A stretch of DNA of 64,000 nucleotides from Quillaja saponaria (lineage: Eukaryota > Streptophyta > Magnoliopsida > Fabales > Quillajaceae), in the NCBI GenBank assembly GCA_029379385.1, contig CM055609.1, positions 6,386,001 through 6,450,000 of the forward strand, in the 5' to 3' direction. The position numbers and the translations under genes are program-made. The notes under the pieces are model-generated. The model did not search any database. It had not been told where the DNA came from and saw only the letters and a program-made list of their open reading frames with translations. Below are positions 52,901 to 63,600 of the stretch, in pieces; the stretch's first letter is position 1, and each line of letters begins with the position of its first letter.

Positions 52901-53051
52901 GTCTGAAATTTCAGAAGGAGAAGGTGTATTATATTGCCCAATAGATACAGAAGAAAGTTACACAGTTAATATTAAACCTCAAGATCCATTGGGGGACAAG
53001 AATGTGGAAGACCCATCAATCCCTTGCGGTACAGCCATTGATGAAGCTTGA
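37925..53051 (+). CDS. KEA3: Thylakoid K+/H+ antiporter KEA3, complete, 19 exons
   Basis: CPA2-family K+/H+ exchanger of the thylakoid membrane that releases lumen protons when light drops. Exons: 37925-37960, 39603-39992, 40367-40468, 41386-41466, 41716-41817, 42605-42682, 43157-43225, 43386-43436, 45846-45959, 46032-46133, 46299-46433, 47364-47545, 47631-47766, 48188-48259, 48348-48449, 49657-49818, 50273-50362, 50459-50620, 52758-53051. Frame is kept throughout, giving 819 residues. A short first exon ([12 protein letters not shown]) and a Ser/Arg-rich exon 2 form the plastid-targeting region. The membrane domain follows, including [21 protein letters not shown] with the conserved Gln-Asp, and [16 protein letters not shown]. 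The C terminus is an RCK/KTN domain with the nucleotide-binding GFGQMGQ, followed by an acidic tail. Reading through intron 18 gives a shorter tail, a possible isoform. Introns 8 and 18 exceed 2 kb. Confidence 0.95.
39025..39186 (+). repeat. Direct repeat in KEA3 intron 1
   Basis: A unit of about 55-65 bases starting AGTAATACTGAAAAA and containing GACATTGAATTAGAATTCAG occurs at about 39025-39090 and 39133-39186, spaced 108 bases. It is a local tandem duplication with small indels. Confidence 0.65.
42522..42564 (+). pseudogene. Decayed copy of KEA3 exon 6, a candidate poison exon
   Basis: Preceded by ttgcag, the first 38 bases match 31 of the first 38 bases of true exon 6 (42605-42642), including an identical 16-base end AAGCTGTTGTAATTGG. 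The copy then ends in AGAA|gtatgt, a usable donor. It lies 83 bases upstream of exon 6 in intron 5. Inclusion would add 43 bases, shifting frame; reading through the donor meets TAA at once. So inclusion could not give functional antiporter. Confidence 0.65.
44096..44353 (-). mobile_element. Degenerate TRIM-like LTR element remnant in KEA3 intron 8
   Basis: On the minus strand, an LTR-like end (…AATTTATCA at 44293) is followed directly by TGGTATCAAAGC (44292-44281), one base from the usual initiator-tRNA(Met) primer site of plant LTR elements. About 125 bases on, a purine-rich tract before 44156 is followed by TGTTAGAATATACAAC, which matches the start of the opposite terminal repeat (TTGAATATACAAA near 44353). 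Such short elements without coding capacity are TRIMs. The two terminal repeats agree only over about 25 bases, so the copy is old or rearranged. It is antisense to KEA3. Confidence 0.5.
46500..47000. mobile_element. Possible dispersed-repeat fragment in KEA3 intron 11
   Basis: The segment around 46555-46640 resembles a phrase widely repeated in plant genomes, as I remember it (a 'cacaggatttacgtggttc ... tccacggg' pattern). The class is unknown to me and no ends or target duplication were found. The 115-codon open frame in it has no recognisable product. Confidence 0.25.
49825..49864. repeat. Pyrimidine (CT/CCT) low-complexity tract
   Basis: A C/T-only tract just after the KEA3 exon 16 donor. 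It is simple sequence with no other role suggested. Confidence 0.6.
52061..52313 (+). repeat. Tandem duplication, about 125-base unit, in KEA3 intron 18
   Basis: A unit beginning ATTCTTGTATAC(G/A)TGGTATC at 52062 repeats at 52185, and a third copy starts at about 52314 but stops after a few bases. The copies share most positions, including GGCATCATGA and ATTACTAAAAAGCTGA, with small indels. Confidence 0.75.
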
Positions 53052-53173
53052 AAATGTGAAAGATTGTTATTATTAATTTTGTTTTTCTGATCTAGATATT
53101 GCTCCAGAAATGCTTCAGAAACTTTTCAATCTTTGTTGTAGAGTCTAACCATGTGTATAGGAACACCTCACCT
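53052..53173. other. 122-base gap between convergent KEA3 and NLR stop codons
   Basis: Too short to hold two separate 3' UTRs of normal length. Each transcript probably runs into the other gene. Confidence 0.6.
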
Positions 53174-56100
53174 TTAGAGAAAGCTTATGAGTCTGCATCT
53201 AAACAGCACAAAGACTGTTGTTGCTATTCTTTTGGAACCACACACCTTGTATAATACTTCAATACAGTGAATTAAGATTGAGCATTTAATATAAATTGTA
53301 ATATAATTGCTTATATGTAAATTAAGTAAAAATTTACACACAAAAGTTGTCAATGGCATTACAACAAAGAAAGAGGGATCACACTTTACACGTATAAAAG
53401 TAACGACCAATTTTTCCAGTTTAACATGAATACAATTGCCTCGATTTATTTCCCCAATTTTCATGATCTGAGGTAGATTGGAGAGATGCCAGTCCATCCT
53501 CTCTTCTGCTTCAATGATTTCTCCAGCTATAGGACAATCGTGAATGGACAGGTGCTGGAGTTTGCTAAGACACAGCAATTCTTCAGGCAAAGAAGTCAAG
53601 TTTTGGCAATCTGAAAGTGACAAGGATCTAAGTGAAGAGTAAATGTTCCAGTCAGGCAACTCTTTCAGAGCAGGGCAGCTACGAAGTTCCAAGCTGTGCA
53701 ATGCGGTGACATGTTGTAGCCCTTCTGGCAATGAAACCAGCTCAGGACAACATAAGATGCTCAAACTCCTAAGAGCCAAGAGATTGCTAAAATTGTTTGG
53801 CAAGGAAACTAATTTTGGGCAATACATGATGGTTAAGTGCTCAAGAGCAATGAGATTTTGCAGTCCATTTGACAAGGAAGTCAGATTATTACAATTCTCA
53901 ATTGACAAAACCTTGAGGGAGCTCAAACCACCAATACCATCTTCTGGCAAAGAGGTAAGACCATGGCATTCACTGATCACTAAGGACTCCAAGGATTTAA
54001 AGTTTTGTAGTCCTTGAGGTAAACTGGATAATTCCTCACACCAAGATATGGTCAATGACTTGAGAGCAGTAAGGTTCTCTAGTTGCAAAGGCAGTGAACG
54101 AATATTTGGACAAGAGCTAATTTTTAGAGAAGTAAGAAAATGATTATTTCTAAGTAGCTCTCCTGACAGGACCATGTCTGGGAATGAGTCAATCACAAGA
54201 ATGGAGAGTGTGGATACCTTTTCCAGGGAGTTGACAATTGATGGGTGGCAACCACGGAGCTCCAAATGATGGAGTGAGGGAAAGAATGGTGCTGCTTTCA
54301 GGTTTGGACAGTTGTTTATATGTAACTTTTCCAGGCAAACAAATGGTTCTTTGTCTTCAATGCCAAACCATTCATCCAAGTTTGGAAAGTCTCTGATGGT
54401 TAGTTCTTTCAGAGATGGGAACGGCTTCTGGATATCGTCAGCGTAGAATTCTCTAGATATTAACTTTACTTTGCTCAATCCTTGCAAGTAGAGAGTCTTA
54501 AGGCATGGAAGCTGCCCAAGAGTAGGCAAATATACACAACTTTTGCAGTTGATAAGCACCATCGCAGTCAGATTTGGAAGAAACCAAAGTGGAAACTTGA
54601 CACCATTATACCCTTTGATGAAAAGCTTTTGAAGGTTTCTATGTGGTTTTAGGCCTTCCAGAATAGCTTCAACCTCTCCTGATCCACCACCACCAGCACC
54701 ACCATAATATCGATGTGATGGTTCGGTTGAGTGCCTGTTTTTAATATCTTTCACCTCTGGTAAGTTTCTTCCCTCTGCTGACATTTTGCTTAAACCCTCA
54801 TTACCTCCCCAAAGTAATCCAAGCATGTGAAGGTGTTGCTTCTTTTCCAAATTTGCCATCTTTGCTTCTTTTTCGTCTCTCACATTCTCCAAGCATTTGA
54901 TGTTCAGCTCACCCCTTAAATTTAGATGGCTGAGTTCAGCAATGCTTTCTCCTTCCATCTTGCCCACAATATAGATAGAACATGTCTGAAGATGCATCAA
55001 CTCTCCAATTCCACTAGGAATATGAGTTAAACTTTCACAAAAATTCAAGTTAATATGTCTTAGGCTAATCAATTTATTCATCCTACCTGGAAGCTTCACT
55101 AGGCGGTGGCAGCCTGAGAGGTTGAGAGTCTGCAGATTACAGAGGTTGCAGATTGTATCCGGCAGAGCTCGAATTGAAGTGTTTGAGAGGTCAAGGTATC
55201 TCAAACAAATTAAGTCATCTATTGATTTGTGCAATTTTTTTATCCCACTTCCACAGATATCCAGCACTCGTAGATATGTGAATTTAGTGGTTAAAAAGGA
55301 AGGAAGCTCCTCACAGATTACTGTAGTAGTCAACAAAAGCAAGGTTCGCAGACGTGTCGCTTTTTGCAAGACTAATGGGATTGCAGATGACTCAGTATTG
55401 CAAACTATTGATGAGTGGCGCATTCGTGTAAGATCAATTGGAATAGGACCATGCTCTAGTCTCAAGAATTCATTACTGCTAACAGATTGTGCAAGTTCAT
55501 GGATGAGATCATGCATCTTGTAACCTGCAGTACTGTCATTATCCATTTTCTTAGCTTCCTGCAAGAATGACATCCACACCAAATCATTGAAATAGCCATC
55601 TCCAATGTCTTCTAATTGTCTATACCCTTCATCTGCTTGGATCAAGCCTTCTGCCATCCAAAGATGAATTAGTTTCTCCTTTTTGATCTCATAGTTCTTG
55701 GGAAATAGTGAACAGTATGCAAAGCATCTTTTCAGATGAGCAGGCAAATGAATATAACTCAACTTTAGAGTGGGCAAGATCCCACTCTGGATATCATCTA
55801 CTTTGCAAAGTTCACTCTCTTGCACAAACAGCCAATCCCTTTCCTCTCTTTTCAAGCGCAAAAGGCTTCCCAGAGTTTTTGCTGCTAGTGGAACACCTCC
55901 ACATTTCTTGACAATTTGTTTCCCAATTGACAACAGATTAGGGTGTTTACCCTCTTCTCCCGGACCGAAAGCTCGCTGCTTAAACAACTTAAAACAGTCA
56001 ATCCTCATGCATTCCCTCAAGACAATATGGTGAAGTTGTTCCCACAATTGAAGCAACTTTCTTACTGCGGGTGGTCACCATTATTTTGCTTCCTTCCACA

Positions 56101-57000
56101 CCACTCCTTAGCAAAGTCTATAAATCTACACCATTCTTCAGGGTCCTCGTTCCACAAATCATCCAAAACAAGCATAAACCGCTTCCCACATAATGATTGT
56201 CTGAGATGGTATTGAAGCATATCCATATGGGAAACATCTACTGTGTTCTTACCCATGGTTGCAGACTCGATGGTTGCTTTAATGAGCTTCTTGATATCAA
56301 AATCACTAGACACATGCACCCATAATTTTATGTCAAAGAACCCCATAAAATTAGTATCGTTATAGACCAATTGTGCTAGTGTTGTCTTGCCAATGCCAGC
56401 AATACCAACTATTGGAAGGATTGAAATATCTCCTGTGTTCAATCCATGGCAGGAATGTAACAGAAAGTCTAAAATCTTTTCTTTATCTTTCTCTCTTCCA
56501 TATATTTCTCTCTCTATCACAAAAGACCCAGTCTCTCTATTTCTTGTTAAGCACTCAGAAGGCCCTTTACTTAGTTTTTCCTTCAAATTTAAACTTAGCC
56601 CTTCAGTTGTAATCTTGTCCAACACCAAAAGCATGTTTTTAAGTGCAAAAGCAATATTGAAAAGGCGTCTAGATGGCTCAAAAGTCAAAAACAAACTAGG
56701 CAACTGACCTCCAATGCTGTAGCGACTCTCACACAAAATGATTTCTGCAGCTAGCTCATCCAACAAGTCATCTGAATCATAAGCTACATCTTTGAGCTTC
56801 AATAGCCAAGTCTTCACATATTTATCTTCAACTTGTTTCTCCTCTGCATCTTCAAGGAAAGCTTGAATCATTGGCAATGACCTTCGTAGTTTTTCAAAGT
56901 TCTCTTTAAGACCACTGAGATCATGAAGCTTTTCAAGGACTGGAGAAGCTAGTCTGTCAAAGACTACTTGCAGAAGTGCAGATACAACTGCATCTGCCAT
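53174..57000 (-). pseudogene. CC-NB-LRR disease-resistance gene (RGA type) broken by two one-base frameshifts
   Basis: Intracellular immune receptor family. Coding pieces in order: 57000-56092, 56090-56001, 55999-53174, about 1,274 codons. Parts seen: Rx-type coiled coil (MADAVVSALLQVVFDRL, with SDDLLDEL), P-loop GIAGIGKTT (199-207), kinase-2 FMLVLDDLW (275-283; the final Trp marks CC-type), GVPLAAKTLGSLL, RNBS-D CFAYCSLFPKNYEI, MHD (GYKMHDLIHEL), then about 20 LRRs of the SLPxGLQNLxALxxLxI type. Between kinase-2 and GLPL, one extra base near 56091 and another near 56000 break the frame. The 90 bases between them still encode the RNBS-B motif (MVTTRS) in a third frame, so the whole stretch was coding. 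As written the first product stops at residue 312. After the last LRR about 85 hydrophobic residues have no family counterpart and may be read-through of former 3' UTR. Real pseudogene or assembly error are both possible. Confidence 0.88.
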
Positions 57001-60000
57001 TTTTTATTGTTATTCAGAAAGAATATAGAAACTAATTGCTCTTAGTTTCTGGAATGCTTATAGTATATTAAAGATTCAAACCAGTAAAATGGAAGGAAAG
57101 AATGGATAGAGATGGCAACCAGTTAACAGTGAGCAAGGAATGGAAGAAGCACGATTAGCTTCGTGTTCAAAAGGATACATTTAAAGACAAGCAAGGTGAA
57201 GATTTCTTTGTTTGGCCATCCCCTCAATTTGTGAGAATTATATATGTGGATTCTCTCTCTCTATATGTTGTTTTGGGTGGCTTAGCCGGCATATAATTGA
57301 TTATTTTCACGTATGACCTAACCATAAAATACTGTCTAAAATACCAATGCTGTGTTAGATAAGACTCAAAAGAGTTAGACACTATACTCAACTGCCTTGC
57401 TTGACTAAAGCTAAAACTATGAATCAGTATACAGATATGTACATTGTACTGTAAAAATGAACATGAACATTTTTCTTTATGTAATACATAAATGGGTTAC
57501 GTTTCAGTTCCTTCTGCTATTGGTTTCCTAATTTACAAGTCAACCATTCCCCCCTTTTATAATGTATCATATAACACCATCTGCACAGATGAAGCCGGTA
57601 TGTCATGTCAGAAATCAAACAGCACATAGCCGAATTTGCATATGGTTGTCCTTATTAGTTCTCGTGACACATTTCATATGTCATACTCATCTACTGCTCA
57701 TGCATTTAGCACATGATGGATAAATGTGAAATTTCATAGATTGAAATACGGAAATAGTAGATATGTAAAATTTTGAGACTACATTTTCAAGATGTAAAAA
57801 TGAGAGGCAAGAAAAAACAGATGTGATGTTAGTTATCTTTTGTTCTGTTTTTTCTCTCATTTTCCTTCCTTCCACTTTCTTTCTACCCACCTTCACATCT
57901 TCCAAACAGAATATATATATTAGTACTTTATATAGTATCCATAAAGAGCTCAAAAATATGTTTCTAACTGTAATTCTGTGAACTTGGGGCATCCAGTGAT
58001 ATAATATCCATAAAGTGCAGATAAAAAAGAGAAATCAACAAAAATGATGGACCAAATGCAAATACTTGACACAAAAAGACAACATAGGAAAAGATAACCT
58101 TAAAAATGGATATGGAAATGAACTTGAAATTACCTAAAGAGTACGAGAATACGACTTACATTCCAATGAAAGCTATTTGTTTTCTATACTCCAACTTTAT
58201 TGTACTCAGATGTTTCCGAAGTGCCAACCATGCACGGTGGTAATGGAAGAATATACTTTGTGCTTCTGCATTATCCCGGACAATGGGGATATTCATTTCT
58301 GTAGTTAGTTACTTATTCGGAGAACAAAACAGAATGGACAACAATGTAAGACAAATGGAGGCTATACACGGCATGGTATCCATTCAACTACCTTTTTTAC
58401 GTGGAAAAAGACAAGGTTATATATGATATCCTATGCATGAGTGGGCTCCCTTAACTTTCTCTTTTGCTTGATGGGCAAACAAGACTCCCTTTTCAGTCGA
58501 CCAAGGACCAAGAGAATATCATGCATAGCATTAGCAGGAACCTGCAAGGAAGATAATAAAAGAAAAAGAACACCTGGTTTTAGCTTTGGCCAAAAGCTAA
58601 GGGTTGAACACCTGATTTAAGTTCAATTGTGCCAACTCCTCCATGGCAGCAAAAAACGGGGTTGAACCCCAATTTTTTTTTTTAAAAAAAAAACAAATTT
58701 ATTACAATGTGTTTTTAGAATCTCTCATTTGAGTTTTTTATGTTTAAAAATTAACACCCTTTTTCCAGTTTTTCAAAAAAATCTATGTTAGGATGGCATC
58801 ATTATGCCATTGATGGGCCGCCCCCACTGTCCTGCATCAAGGCTCTGCGGCCGGTTCACTCTATTAGTCATTTTGGGCCATGGCTCGATTGAAACTTTCC
58901 TCACTCTTGTCTTTCCTTGAGCCTAGTCAAGTTTTATTTTATGAACTTATTCAATCTATAAATAAACCAATATTATTAAGACAATAAACCCATAGTTACG
59001 CTTCCACATCAAAATGATATACTACATATTTCTTTTTTTATTTAATACAGGTCTTGCTTTTACTGTTATATCCGACGTTACTCCACATCTTGCTTGATGT
59101 AAAACAGCTAGTGGATTTGTTTATGTTTTTTGTTGAATCTTTTTTATAATTTCTTAAATAATTTGATAAACCAATGATATTTTTTCTCGCGTTTTAGAAT
59201 ATGGTTAAGTAATAAAATATTAATTAATCCATTACAATAAATTAGATTAGATTTTGTAGTTTTTTCTTATGCAATAACACATCCTAGATTTTTCTTGCAC
59301 GACTAGTTTCAGTACATTTAAAAATATTTTTTTTTTAATATAGTGGTATCACTACCAAAAACAACAATTCCAACATTCTCATTCCCAAAATTCATAGCAA
59401 AGGTTATATAGTAAGGGTCCTTGCTTTTGTTTTTGCACTGAACTAAGTGTCCTCTTCTCATGGAAGAGATATGATTTATTTTTTTTAGATATTTATATAA
59501 AACTCGTAGTTTCAACATTTCCGTCTTACTTAAGCTAACACTTCATTGGAGTATAAATAGTTTATTTACTTTAAACAAATTGAAAAATTAATTATTTGGG
59601 ATGTCGAATTACAATGGACTAATTAGGGATTTTATTTAATCTAATTTGTTTACATGGTTGGTAATGTTGAATTTGACGGCATTGGTGGGATATAAATTGG
59701 TTGAAATTGGGATTGAAAATTTGAGAGTAAATTAACGTCAACTTATCCTGTATTTTTTAATATGAAATCTAATTTTGACATTTCAAAATATTAATAATAA
59801 ATTATTCTCTCACCTTTTATATATATATATATATAGTTAATTGTTTTAAATTCGACACTATAGTGAAACTCTAACTAAATAAAAACATTATTCAGTTTCC
59901 TAAATTTATTATATATCAAAAATTGTAAAAATGACAACTAATATTCTCAAATTACTTACCTGTCAAAAGACATAATATGAGCCTACATATGTTTGACATT

Positions 60001-60699
60001 TTTTTTTTTGACTATTATAAGTAAAGCTATAAATTTTTTTAACCCTCCATAAAACAATTACTCAAAGGTGATTGGTTATAGTGATAAGCAAAATAGGAGG
60101 TCAAAAATTTGAACCCTTGAGTTACCATTTTGAGAAGACTCAATAACCATAAAATTTTTTAGGCTCAGAAAAGATTAGGCTCACACTCACAAAATATAAA
60201 AATATTAACAAAAAAAAAAAAAAAAAACTGTTTTTTGTTCCTTTTTATATTATATCAAATAAAATTAATTAATTTTTATACCTACCAAAAGTAACAAATT
60301 AACGAATCAAAGACTTTATGTCATTCTTCTTTTTAAGAAATCTAACCAAACTCATATCTTAAATGTTTTATATTTCAATTATAATATTTATAAAACTTGA
60401 TAAAATAAGATAAAAAGAAAAAGGAGGAGGAATACGAATCAGAATATTCCAGATAATTATTTGTTGTTAATTTAATTAACAAAAAATCCCAACTGTAAAG
60501 AAATTCCCCGTAACATGACTCCTAATTTTACCAAAAGTCCAGTTAAAATTCAATTTTATCATTTTTCATTTCCAAAAAGAAAGAAGGTAAAGAAACAATT
60601 GTTTTTACTGAAAAAGCTGACGCGAGGTTCGGAAGAGAGAAGAGCAAGCCTCTTCCAATATTCAACTACCATTCAAACAAGTGTCATCGTATTTATTTG
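57001..60699. other. Intergenic region between divergent NLR and spinster genes
   Basis: About 3.7 kb. It holds the NLR promoter at left and the spinster promoter at right. A small G+C-rich patch at about 58795-58870 stands out from the AT-rich surroundings and might be transposon-derived. A (TA)8 tract lies at 59819-59834. A possible A-tailed SINE lies near 60060-60228. No gene is recognised. Confidence 0.5.
60060..60228 (+). mobile_element. Possible tRNA-related SINE with A tail
   Basis: A box-A-like stretch (TGGTTATAGTGATAAGC at about 60072) is followed about 30 bases later by a box-B-like TTTGAACCCTTG (near 60108), and the segment ends in about 19 A residues at 60209-60228. The order and spacing fit tRNA-derived SINEs. 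No target-site duplication was found. Confidence 0.35.
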
Positions 60700-63600
60700 A
60701 TGGCACAACGTCAACAACATCAAGTAGTAAAACCTTCCGTTATTAAAAATGAAGAAGTAAAGCAATCGGCCGAGACAGACATGGTGAGGTCTTCGAGCTC
60801 AATTCCAACGCCTTCATGGTTCACACCTAAAAGGTATCTTTTTCTGCTTTGCTTTTGTTTCTAGATTTCTAGATCTGGGCTTCGGAAAATGTTGGGAAAT
60901 GAAGGAAATTTTGAGTCTTTTTAGTATTGTATATGTTTTGAAGGAAATTATGTTCTAAATGAAAAGTTATTCTTTTTATTTTTTTGTTGGCAGTCTCATT
61001 GTTTACAGTGGATGGGCGTTACGTCTTTAATTGAAATTCGGTATTTTGGGTAGTTGGGTATCTTCTTTTCTGTTTTCTTCGAATTTTTTAGCCGTTGCAA
61101 TTTAAGGGTTTGATTGGATACTAGCTGGTACTGCTTGATTTGAATCTCTTTTGTTTCTAGGAGTTATACGAAAACGAGAATGGTAATTTGAGAAAATAGT
61201 TTGTCACTGAATCTGATATATGTTCATGCAAATTCTGCATAATAGTGTGATGATTTCTAGAGGAAATTGCTACTTCTCACTATCAAATTGGCTAACTCCT
61301 GATTCCATCTGGCTAAGCCAGAATACTTTTAGCATTAGTGGTGGTGGCAGTACAACGCCATTTCCTGACTACACTTCTTTCACAATTGGGATTGACGGTT
61401 TGGAGACTTTGAGTGCACATTGTGCTGTCTGTTCAGTTGAGGATATATTTTCCTATTGGCACATATAAACCTCTGATGCCGCCTCCACCCTAATTCTAGG
61501 AGCTTCCATTATGTCAGAACAATATTTGTTCGATTAAGGATGATGTTATTAAGCACTTAGGAAGATATCATTGTGACAGTTTCTTTTTTGTCTTCTTATT
61601 CTAGGACTTTATGGGGATCTGAGAATGGTTAACTTTGAGTAATTATTTTGTGATTGAATTTGCTAAACAAGTAAACATTCATGCACTTATGTCATGTGCA
61701 GAGGAATTGCTAATTTTCACTTACTGAAGTCACTGACTGTTAGTACCAACTGACTAAGCCATGAAGCAGGATTAATTATTTTATGTGCAGCAGGAAAGAC
61801 TTATCAATTGGAAGACACAATAATGGCTAATGTGCTGTTGAAAATGAAAGGAGCAATTGAATACTTCATGTTATGTGTAGAGTCATAAAATTTCACTTTG
61901 TTTAATAGATTCCAGTTATAGAAAAGATAATTGACCCGAATGATTTGGGAATAAGGCTTGTTGTTGTATGCTAATCATATTATGGTTTAATTCGCTGAAA
62001 TTTGAATTCGAGTAGAGCATCCTTGAGATTTTCAAGTTGTTTTATCAATATTTAAATTTCATTTTGTCCATTGTGGAAAATTTACAAAATTATATTTCTT
62101 ACTCTTTTGTAGGTTACTCGTTATCTTTTGTGTGATTAACTTGTTAAATTATGTGGACCGAGGTGCAATAGCAAGTAATGGTGTGAATGGGAGTCGTGGG
62201 ACTTGTACAAAAAGTGGTACTTGCACATCTGGTACCGGAATACAGTAAGATCTACTTTGGGGTTTCCATACGAACTTCTGAGACTCTTATTACTTTTTTG
62301 GCATCTGATTGTTTTAATGGTTTATTGGAGTTATGGGGTGTATTGATATAAATTTCTATTAAATTACCACTCTATGTTTTGAGGTTCTCGTAGCAATATG
62401 TGGTGCTGAAAAATTGTTCTTCTGCAAATACTGTGGCAAAGTTAGAATTTGATAGAGAAGAAAAAGAGAACGAGAGGGAGAAGAGATGTTAAACAAGAGG
62501 GAAGACAGGTAGAAATGTTTGTAACTAAATTTAGCGTCAACTGACATGCAAAATACATAAAACCTCTTTATATGGGAAACCTAGAAATAACCCCAACTCA
62601 CCTAGGAATAAGATATTTATCCGTGATTCTATTAGGAATAGCAAACAGTAGAGTTACCTTAATAAATTATCCAATCTTTTGTGATAAGAAACTACTAAAT
62701 AGACAAAATTTCTAGATACAATAAAATCCTAAATAACGTAGTCTAGCTAAATTGCAAAATCCTAATGTTCGTGAGCTAGATTATTAAAATTACTCTGGAT
62801 AAAACCCCATTTTCCTCATTATGCTTATCTTCCTCTCACATCACATAAAAGCATTAAGCCAGTGAACTTCAAGTCTAGTGACACCTCCTACCATTGATTA
62901 TACCAGTCAGATCTACCAATGCAGAAGTGAAATATAAAAATGATTATCTGTTTTGATTCTTTTGAAATAAAAACTTACTCAAGATTCAACTAAAATTGCT
63001 AAATGATAAGGGGAAATGAAATTGGATCATTCAAATTAAGTGAACTAATTGAAACATAGCCTTAAACATGCATGTTACTTTCTTGTGAATATATATATAT
63101 ATATGTCCAGATATTCATTTCAATAATCTGAGAGATAACTTTATTCAATGTTTGCTTTGGCTTTTCCTAGAAGTTTTTGCCATGACCCTAACCTCTAAAA
63201 ATATGAGGTAGTTAAATCTGAATTTTCTATTTATGTAATGACTTAATGAGTTCTTTCCTTGTTGTATACAGGGGGGACTTTAACTTGAGCAATTTTGAAG
63301 ATGGGATTATCTCATCTGCTTTTATGGTTGGACTTCTTGTGGCTTCTCCAATATTTGCAGGTCTAGCAAAAAGGTAATATGCATCTTCTGTTGCACTAGA
63401 TGCCATACCATTCTTTGGAACTAAAAGAAATGATGATAGAATAATGCAGATACAGGTATTACATAGTTTTTTATTAGTATTGAAAAGATCCAAGTGCAAC
63501 CCCTTTACATAAAAAACTTACAGGAAGCATCCTTGTAAGAGGCAAAAACTGGGAACATACACTAGGACAAGAAAGTACTAGGAGAATCATGCATGGCTTG

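Noticed and set aside
53643..54017. 124-codon plus-strand open frame
   Set aside because: It is the reverse of regular LRR codons, where repeats keep the antisense frame open.
56001..56090. An intron to explain the NLR frame changes
   Set aside because: The 90 bases encode the conserved RNBS-B region, so removing them as an intron would delete core NB-ARC sequence.
59318..59518. 66-codon minus-strand open frame with a protein-like stretch
   Set aside because: It is too short, has no recognised family, and is flanked by simple AT-rich DNA.
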